Part shown: positions 58,604 to 64,000 of the stretch, piece after piece | Numbering within the stretch: the first letter of the stretch is position 1 | Layout: the number at the start of each line of letters is the position of its first letter | Origin: Bathymodiolus brooksi | Lineage: Eukaryota > Mollusca > Bivalvia > Mytilida > Modiolidae | DNA length: 64,000 bases | Direction: 5' to 3' | NCBI GenBank assembly: GCA_963680875.1 | Contig: OY804589.1 | Location: 24,726,353-24,790,352 of the forward strand | Program-made: the position numbers and the translations under genes | Notes under the pieces: generated by a model | Database searches by the model: none | Seen by the model: the letters and a program-made list of their open reading frames with translations, nothing else | Told to the model about the DNA's origin: nothing

Positions 58604-59029
58604 GTAAGTACATTAGTGCATCAAAGTTTGCTAAGAATTAACCACTTAATTTATTTATTATATACAATATATACCATGTTATTGTTGATTGTGACCGCTT
58701 GATGTATCAAATGTTTAAGGAAACAAGTTTAAACAGTAATAGTCAACAATTCCACCAATATCAACAAAACTACAAAATTCATTCACTGAACATAAGAAGA
58801 AAAGACCGCGACAAAATGTGAAGGTGTTAAACCGGTTATTGAGATCTCAATATTTTTCGCAAACCGTAAATAAAATAGCATTTGTATGTATCTTTTTAAA
58901 AGATTGATGAATAATTGACTTCAACTTCGAAGAGTAAAATATATTTTCATTGAATAATACATGTATATACATATATCGTTTTCTAAAACGTTAAATTTTC
59001 CGAAAATCTTGGTATTTACAACCAACCCT

Positions 59030-59225
59030 ACTCCAGGGACCACCTCTATTAAGCAATAACTTGTACATTGTATTAATTTTAATTTCCAATCAAAGTGCTT
59101 TTCACGTTAATTAAACCTGTCTTAGGTGACCCTAATAACTTGTATATTGTATTGTGTGATCTTAATTTTAATTTTCTATTCAAACGACCACCTGTCTTAT
59201 GTGACACTATTTCAACGTTCCATTT
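59030..59225 (+). repeat. Dispersed repeat family F, copy 3
   Basis: GGGACCACCTCTATTAAGC, ACCTGTCTTAGGTGACCC and GACCACCTGTCTTATGTGAC repeat within the block and match 60-266. It has internal copies of an AACTTGTA, TATTGTATT motif. Confidence 0.6.
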
Positions 59226-59514
59226 GAAAATCACACAAGAAAAGTTTAAATGCATACATTTTTCATTAGAAACATTTATATAAAATTCTACACTTGGGTA
59301 TATCAATTTCGACTCGATCAAATCGCTTGCCATGATATACTTACCTATAATTTATAGTACTCATGGCTACCTTTATCAGGTAATATATAATTAATTACAC
59401 ACCTTGATTCGTTTAAGGAGAAATTATCTATTTATCACGTCATTACATAATACTAAGTAAGACGCCATTATTAATTCATCAATATTCCACATAAGAGCTA
59501 TTCATTCTATGATT

Positions 59515-59735
59515 CTACTTAATTCTACTACTGGTTGATAATTAATTGTAAAATATTAGGAATTTTAAATTTAGCGCATGACAATTAAGGTGAGGTCAAC
59601 AGATAAACTGACGGTAGAACATTATGGTTTTCTCTACTTAATTCTACTACTGGTTGATAATTAATTGTAAAATATTAAGAATTTAAAAATTTAGCACATG
59701 ATATTTAAGGTCAACAGTTAAACTGATAGTCAGCC
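59515..59735 (+). repeat. Two-copy tandem repeat of 119 bp
   Basis: CTACTTAATTCTACTACTGG, TTGATAATTAATTGTAAAAT and AGGTCAACAG are present from 59515 and again from 59634, with minor differences. Confidence 0.85.
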
Positions 59736-59786
59736 AAGAATATAACTGAAATATTGTTGAAAGTGGCGCTAAACACCATAACCCTC
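59720..59786 (+). mobile_element. V-SINE 3' fragment
   Basis: AACTGATAGTCAGCCAAGAA, TATAACTGAAATATTGTTG and AAAGTGGCGCTAAACACCAT followed by AACCCTCC are the type 1 V-SINE tail. Confidence 0.8.
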
Positions 59787-60138
59787 CTATATTGATAGTA
59801 GACACTGATGGTGTAATACACACATTTTACCTTTCCAAGATGTCTATGTCTCTGTGTTGTTTTTCTCGCCCTTTCGGCTTTCTCTATCGTTTACATCCAT
59901 GGTCGTGTAAATAACTGAGTGTAGCAGAGGTATTACCCATACTATTGCCTTGTGTGTTATGCCTACTCGGTGTATGACCAAGCAACTCAATACTTTTATT
60001 GCTGTCTTCCTGAAGATGTGAACCTTTAATTTATTAGGTTTTTCTATCTATTGACTTTGACCTGATCAATGGATTGAGAACAAATATTAAAAATAATAAA
60101 GTTTTACCTTTTAAAAGAGAATCTGTAATTTGATAGGT

Positions 60139-60440
60139 TAACTGATATACTTGATCGAGAGATTATTGCTAACTTTTTGTAAATTTAGATCTACTAATAA
60201 TAAACTACCAATTAAATGTGTTCGTTGGGAGAACATTCAACCAGAAAAGAGACATTATCATGTATGCAGTTCCCAGGATGTTGGTGATGAATTTCACTTT
60301 CTACTAAAATGTAAAAAAAAATTAATTAGAGAACGGACATGTCTGTGTAGACAATAAATATTTCAGAAATACTAATATTTTAAGATTTAAAAATCTCATG
60401 AACATAGCAGTTCCTAATTCCAATCGAAAAATCAGAAAAA
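60139..60440 (+). pseudogene. LINE ORF2 C-terminal fragment, frameshifted
   Basis: The frame from 60151 encodes 'LLLTFCKFRSTNNKLPI', then a CVRWENIQPEKRHYHVCSS block and 'DVGDEFHFLLKCKK', which is the zinc-knuckle-like C-terminal region typical of reverse transcriptases of non-LTR elements in molluscs (C-x2-C, then H-x4-C). The first cysteine is replaced by tyrosine. After a stop at about 60355 the match continues in another frame ('KYFRNTNILRFKNLMNIAV', about 60354-60410). Upstream endonuclease and RT domains are absent. A dead, 5'-truncated copy. Confidence 0.7.
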
Positions 60441-60560
60441 GAGACTCGAAATCGAAACTCGTAGCACACATATATATGACAGCTCACATTCCTGGCTTGG
60501 TACAGGCACTTTAATAAAAAAAAGTGGCCGGGTTAAACTAGTTTTATGGGCACAAACCCC
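60440..60560 (+). repeat. Dispersed family C, single-unit copy 7
   Basis: GTAGCACACATATATATGAC, AGCTCACATTCCTGGCTTGG, TACAGGCACTTTAATAAA, AAGTGGCCGGGTTAAACTAG, TTTTATGGGCACAAACCC. The best preserved 3' end of family C in the window. Confidence 0.8.
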
Positions 60561-60760
60561 CTCTATTCGAAATGATGGTGTCATGTCATATTTTGGCACA
60601 TGTGTAATTTTTTAGATGTACCAACGCACCCTTAATCATTGTAAATTAACTTTAGGGAATATCGAAATTGTGTATTTGTTATGTATATTGTTTTAAATCT
60701 TGTTATATATTACGATATTCCATTTCATCAATACAAGTTTAGCAAAATAAATATATATAG

Positions 60761-60957
60761 CGCCTGGCTTTGTAAATTACAAAAAGGGTGCATTCGACTC
60801 GCAGCCGCAAGTGATAAAGCTTACCAGTTGCTTGCCCATGATCGGTGGTTCTCTCTGGGTACTCCGGCTTCTTCCATCACTAAAGCTGGTCGCCATGATA
60901 TGGCTGAAATATTGCTGAAAGTGGCGTTAAACACCAAAAATCAAAATAAAAAAACAA
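60761..60957 (+). mobile_element. V-SINE, type 2, 5' truncated
   Basis: It starts in the linker (CTGGCTTTGTAAATTACAAA), then GGGTGCATTCGACTCGCAGC, the V-domain GGTTCTCTCTGGGTACTCC, GGTCGCCATGATATGGCTG and an A-rich end. The tRNA-like head is missing, consistent with incomplete reverse transcription. Confidence 0.88.
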
Positions 60958-61034
60958 ATCATTATATACAGAAATGATTCAAGGAAATAAAGGATAGAAT
61001 TAATTAATTAATTTAATTTAATTTGCGTTACACA

Positions 61035-61085
61035 GTCGTTAGCGAATACAGAAGTTCCAATCAAAAATGGACAATGCAGAGAAAC
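61035..61085 (+). repeat. Dispersed family D, partial copy 4
   Basis: GTTAGCGAATACAGAAG, CAATCAAAAATGGACAATGC and AGAGAAACTGGCAACATA match family D. Confidence 0.65.
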
Positions 61086-61383
61086 TGGCAACATATATCA
61101 ACATAGGGTAATATATGGGAAGCTGCTTTGAAAAAAGCAAAACTTGTCTTATTTTAATGTGGTATATTAAGGTGCACAGTGCACAATTCTTTTGAAAAGA
61201 TGTCAAGGAATTGGGGTCTATATTCTGCAATTGATTTTTTCTTCAATTATTCTTGACCATTATATTTAATGCTTCAAATATAAACAGCACAGCACAATAT
61301 CGAAGAAATGCTAGAAATATTGTAAATTTGTGTGGCATTAGATTAAAGATGATTTGACTGACACTATAAACTAATAAAATCTT

Positions 61384-61545
61384 AGATATGAAATTTAGTG
61401 CGCACAACGCGTTTCTGGAAACACTTTCATCAGGTACGCTCAAAATCAAAATATTAGAAAGCCAAATAATTGTAAAATCTTTGAGAGCAAGAAAGCCAAA
61501 GATCTTAAACAGAATAGTCAAAATCGGCTAAGGAGAAACATTATT
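61384..61545 (+). repeat. Dispersed family A, single-unit copy 7
   Basis: GAAATTTAGTGCGCACAACG, CGTTTCTGGAAACACTTTC, ATCAGGTACGCTCAAAATC, TTAGAAAGCCAAATAATTG, AAATCTTTGAGAGCAAG, CTTAAACAGAATAGTC, AAAATCGGCTAAGGAG. It has exactly one internal unit where copies 5 and 6 have 25 and about 110. Confidence 0.85.
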
Positions 61546-61547
61546 TT

Positions 61548-61690
61548 TGCTCTAACGTTAGAAAAAACGGAAGGGAAAATCAAGAATGGACAATGAGGAG
61601 AAATGGGGAACATTGGGCACAAGACAGAACAAAGACCAACAAACAAATAGAACATAACTCAGAAAACTAAAAAGTTAAATAACAATATGA
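61548..61690 (+). repeat. Dispersed family D, copy 5
   Basis: CTAACGTTAGAAAAAACGG, AAATCAAGAATGGACAATG, GAACATTGGGCACAAGACAG and CATAACTCAGAAAACTAAA match family D. It directly follows family A copy 7. Confidence 0.7.
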
Positions 61691-62477
61691 AAATCGTAAT
61701 AAAAAAAAATACCAACATTTATACCGTCGATATTTCGTTCCTGTACAATATCTAGAAAATGTCGGTGTTGGCAAATGGAAGGAATAATTTAACATTAAGA
61801 GATTATCTAGTATTACAAAATAATGTGATTTGTAGTCTTCCGACAGATAATTCCGTGATCACTGATTGACAAACACTTGTGCAAAGAGAAATGTAATCAC
61901 ATCACACTTCCTTTGTAGCCTTTCGCAATTTGCGGACATGATCGATAATCTCCGAGGGGGTACAAATAGAAAACAAACAGTTTGATTATCAAGTGATATT
62001 AAATACTTATGTTTCAAACTAATAAATATCCCACTTCAAATGTGCTTTATGGGAGAAATAATTACCCCTTAGTGAGACAAACTCTTTTTGGTGCAATTAC
62101 TACATATAATCTAAACTTGCACTCAAACCGGAAGTGAGCTTAGAGATTATTTACGGCGTTGAATCGATCTACAATTACAGCAACAGTTTTTGAATAAATT
62201 GTAGATTGAAAATTACTTCAAAAGAATTAAAACGTTCATATGTGTGATTAACGACTCATTGCTATTCATAATGTTCCGAGTGATTTGATTCAGCGCGATA
62301 ATAACATCAGAAAAGTTCCGAATGAATTCATTCAGCGCAATAATGGAATTAGAAATAAAACGAACACGATTTACACGGTGAATGAAAAATTCACTTATCA
62401 GAGGTTATTTTGGGGAACCTACAAATCCTGTACAGACATGATGATGTAAGAGAAGAAACAGTTCAACGGCACACAAC
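61691..62477. other. Intergenic stretch, nothing recognised
   Basis: It holds a small direct repeat (TTCATTCAGCGCAATAA and TTGATTCAGCGCGATAA near 62285 and 62330) and an isolated CCGGAAGT motif near 62130. No gene is supported. Confidence 0.4.
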
Positions 62478-62665
62478 CATTTAAACAGTAATGACCGATA
62501 TTATGACCATCCACAACAAAAAGCACCACTCCTCTGTCCTTTAACTTGGAACAGTAATGGTCAATAATATAACCAACCTCAACAATACGAACCACTCCTC
62601 TGTCAAGTCTGGAACAGCAAAAATGGTCAATATATCGAATCACCACAATACTCAACACTCCTCAA
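62478..62665 (+). repeat. Three-copy imperfect repeat of about 65-70 bp
   Basis: AACAGTAATGACCGATATTA, ACAGTAATGGTCAATAATAT and CAGCAAAAATGGTCAATATA begin three units, each followed by CCACAACA/CCTCAACA/CCACAATA and CACTCCTC. Confidence 0.7.
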
Positions 62666-62896
62666 TCAAAGAATAACTTCTAAGCTCAGAAAAGACAACG
62701 ATAGAAGCTGACGAAATGCAACGCTATGTTCAGGGATGTGCACACAAATACTGTGGTGCTAAAACAGTAAACAAGATCCTATCTCAGCCTTCTACATCCC
62801 TCTGATGGGGGTTTCGCCATACTGCTGCGGAGAACAAGTCTAAAAACAATCAATTGTGATATATATCCGACAGCTACCTAAGACTTTCTAATGTCT

Positions 62897-63130
62897 GCAC
62901 CAGATATTATTAGCTATATTGTGACGACCAGTTTCATTGGCGAAAGAAACGGGAGTATCCAGAGTAGAAAAACCCCCACCGACATTCAACAATACACTGA
63001 TAAAAGTAATCACATAACGTTGCATCGAATACACCTCGGGTGGGGGAACGAACACACAACTTTAGTGGTGATAAGCACGAATTACAATATCAAGTTGTCG
63101 CAGCGACGATGGTCCCATTGGTATTAGGTA
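62897..63130 (-). mobile_element. V-SINE, type 1, diverged
   Basis: Reverse complement: GGGACCATCGTCGCTGCGAC head, a degraded B box (GTGTGTTCGTTCCCCC), GAGGTGTATTCGATGCAACG, a GGTGGGGGTTTTTCTACTC V-domain and AAACTGGTCGTCACAATATA. It is more diverged than the others and lacks a clean 3' end. Confidence 0.7.
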
Positions 63131-63152
63131 ACCAGTGAAAAACCGCTACCCA

Positions 63153-63425
63153 AACTCACCTTAAATATCATTATATTTCAACCCCTCAATCGAACGCACC
63201 CGGCATGTTCTATTTCAATGTCACTTTTTCATTTATATATACATATAGACTAAGTGAATTAATAATATATGTGCGGTTAATAAAATTGTCTGAATGAAAG
63301 CTCTTCAAACGCACCTTAAATATAATGACATTTTATCATCTCCATCTAGCACACCCGACATGTGTGATTTTTATATATAGACTAAATGAATTCATTATAT
63401 ATTTGCAGCTAATAATTCTGAACAA
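63153..63425 (+). repeat. Two-copy direct repeat of about 150 bp
   Basis: CACCTTAAATATCATTAT, GCACCCGGCATGTTCTA, ATATAGACTAAGTGAATTA and ATAATATATGTGCGGTTAAT recur as CACCTTAAATATAATGACA, GCACACCCGACATGTGTGA, ATATAGACTAAATGAATTC and ATTATATATTTGCAGCTAAT. Confidence 0.75.
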
Positions 63426-63668
63426 AAATAGATTTATTGATTTAGCCGATGGCTACAAGTCTATTAAACCAAACGACAATTAATGTAGAGAGGCATGCTT
63501 GTAGTAACAGAAAATCAACCAAATTAATTATAATTGTAATACACGTGATAAAATATAAGTGTCTGTGTCAATGGTGAGGTGGTATGATCTACCATCATAT
63601 AATATCATAAGTAATTAATTACCAGCCATTTTTATAAGAGTATTAATGTAAAGCTCTCCATGGACCCA

Positions 63669-63885
63669 GATTCTAGATGGTAACCAAGTAGCCATTTATA
63701 TCAAAATAATACGAAGCTAATGACGACCTCGATTAAGATAAGATAAGAAAACTTTATTTTGATTCGGCACATAATAAAACAGTACAACATCAGCTCTACA
63801 GAGCTTTTTACCGATTCTAGACGGTAACCAGGTAGCCATTTATATAAAAATAATACGAAACTAATGACGACAGTCTCGTTAAGAC
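63669..63885. repeat. 68-bp direct repeat around a LINE-like 3' end
   Basis: GATTCTAGATGGTAACCAAG and the next about 50 bp at 63669-63737 recur at 63813-63882. The 75 bp between them (63738-63812) read, in reverse complement, GTAAAAAGCTCTGTAGAGC and CCGAATCAAAATAAAGTTTT and end in a TTATC repeat, which resembles a short LINE or SINE 3' end with a simple-repeat tail. The 68-bp flanks are too long for an ordinary target duplication. Confidence 0.55.
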
Positions 63886-64000
63886 GACGGGATCGTTCAT
63901 TTCAGATCAGATTTTAACAGCCGATAAAATTTCCCGTAATAATAGATGGAAACATGAATCTTATTTCATAATTTGAATAAATATTTAAATTTTTTTTCAT

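Overview
This window looks like non-coding, repeat-dominated nuclear DNA from a mollusc, most likely a bivalve. It is AT-rich, has no operon-like gene packing, carries many tRNA-headed SINEs whose central part matches the V-SINE domain (the superfamily to which the molluscan SINE RUDI belongs), and holds a degenerate LINE fragment of a type common in bivalve genomes. I read the taxonomic call from the repeats and no marker gene is present, so species is not assigned.

Layout. 0-9.3 kb: TIR transposons (two 5-bp-TSD elements, and a 1.9-kb MULE-like element with a FLYWCH relic and a large palindrome), V-SINEs, and the first copies of dispersed family A. 9.3-21.4 kb: a TTTA microsatellite and three minisatellite arrays: 25 x 40 bp, about 110 x 41 bp, and 35 x 44 bp between inverted arms. 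21.4-41 kb: AT-rich intergenic DNA with microsatellites, short imperfect tandem repeats and dispersed families B, C, D and E. 41.0-56.1 kb: a 15-kb array of 87-bp and 80-bp units with clear higher-order periods (769, 1538, 2742 and 2488 bp). 56.1-64 kb: SINEs, a LINE fragment, more family A, C and D copies, and the only two places that look like host exons: a minus-strand first coding exon at 57391-57569 and a tiny plus-strand exon at 58586-58603 with CRE and AP-1 motifs upstream.

Main theme. The large tandem arrays are not independent satellites. The 40-bp and 41-bp arrays are inside copies of dispersed family A, the 87/80-bp array inside a copy of family B, and the 51-bp array inside a copy of family C. 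Unexpanded copies of each family occur elsewhere in the window, so single-unit, two-unit and many-unit states can be compared directly. The 44-bp array also abuts a family B copy and ends in an inverted copy of its own unit.

Caution. The very long reading frames on the minus strand of 41-56 kb are most simply explained by a pyrimidine-rich repeat unit with no stop in any frame and no ATG. They are not annotated as genes.
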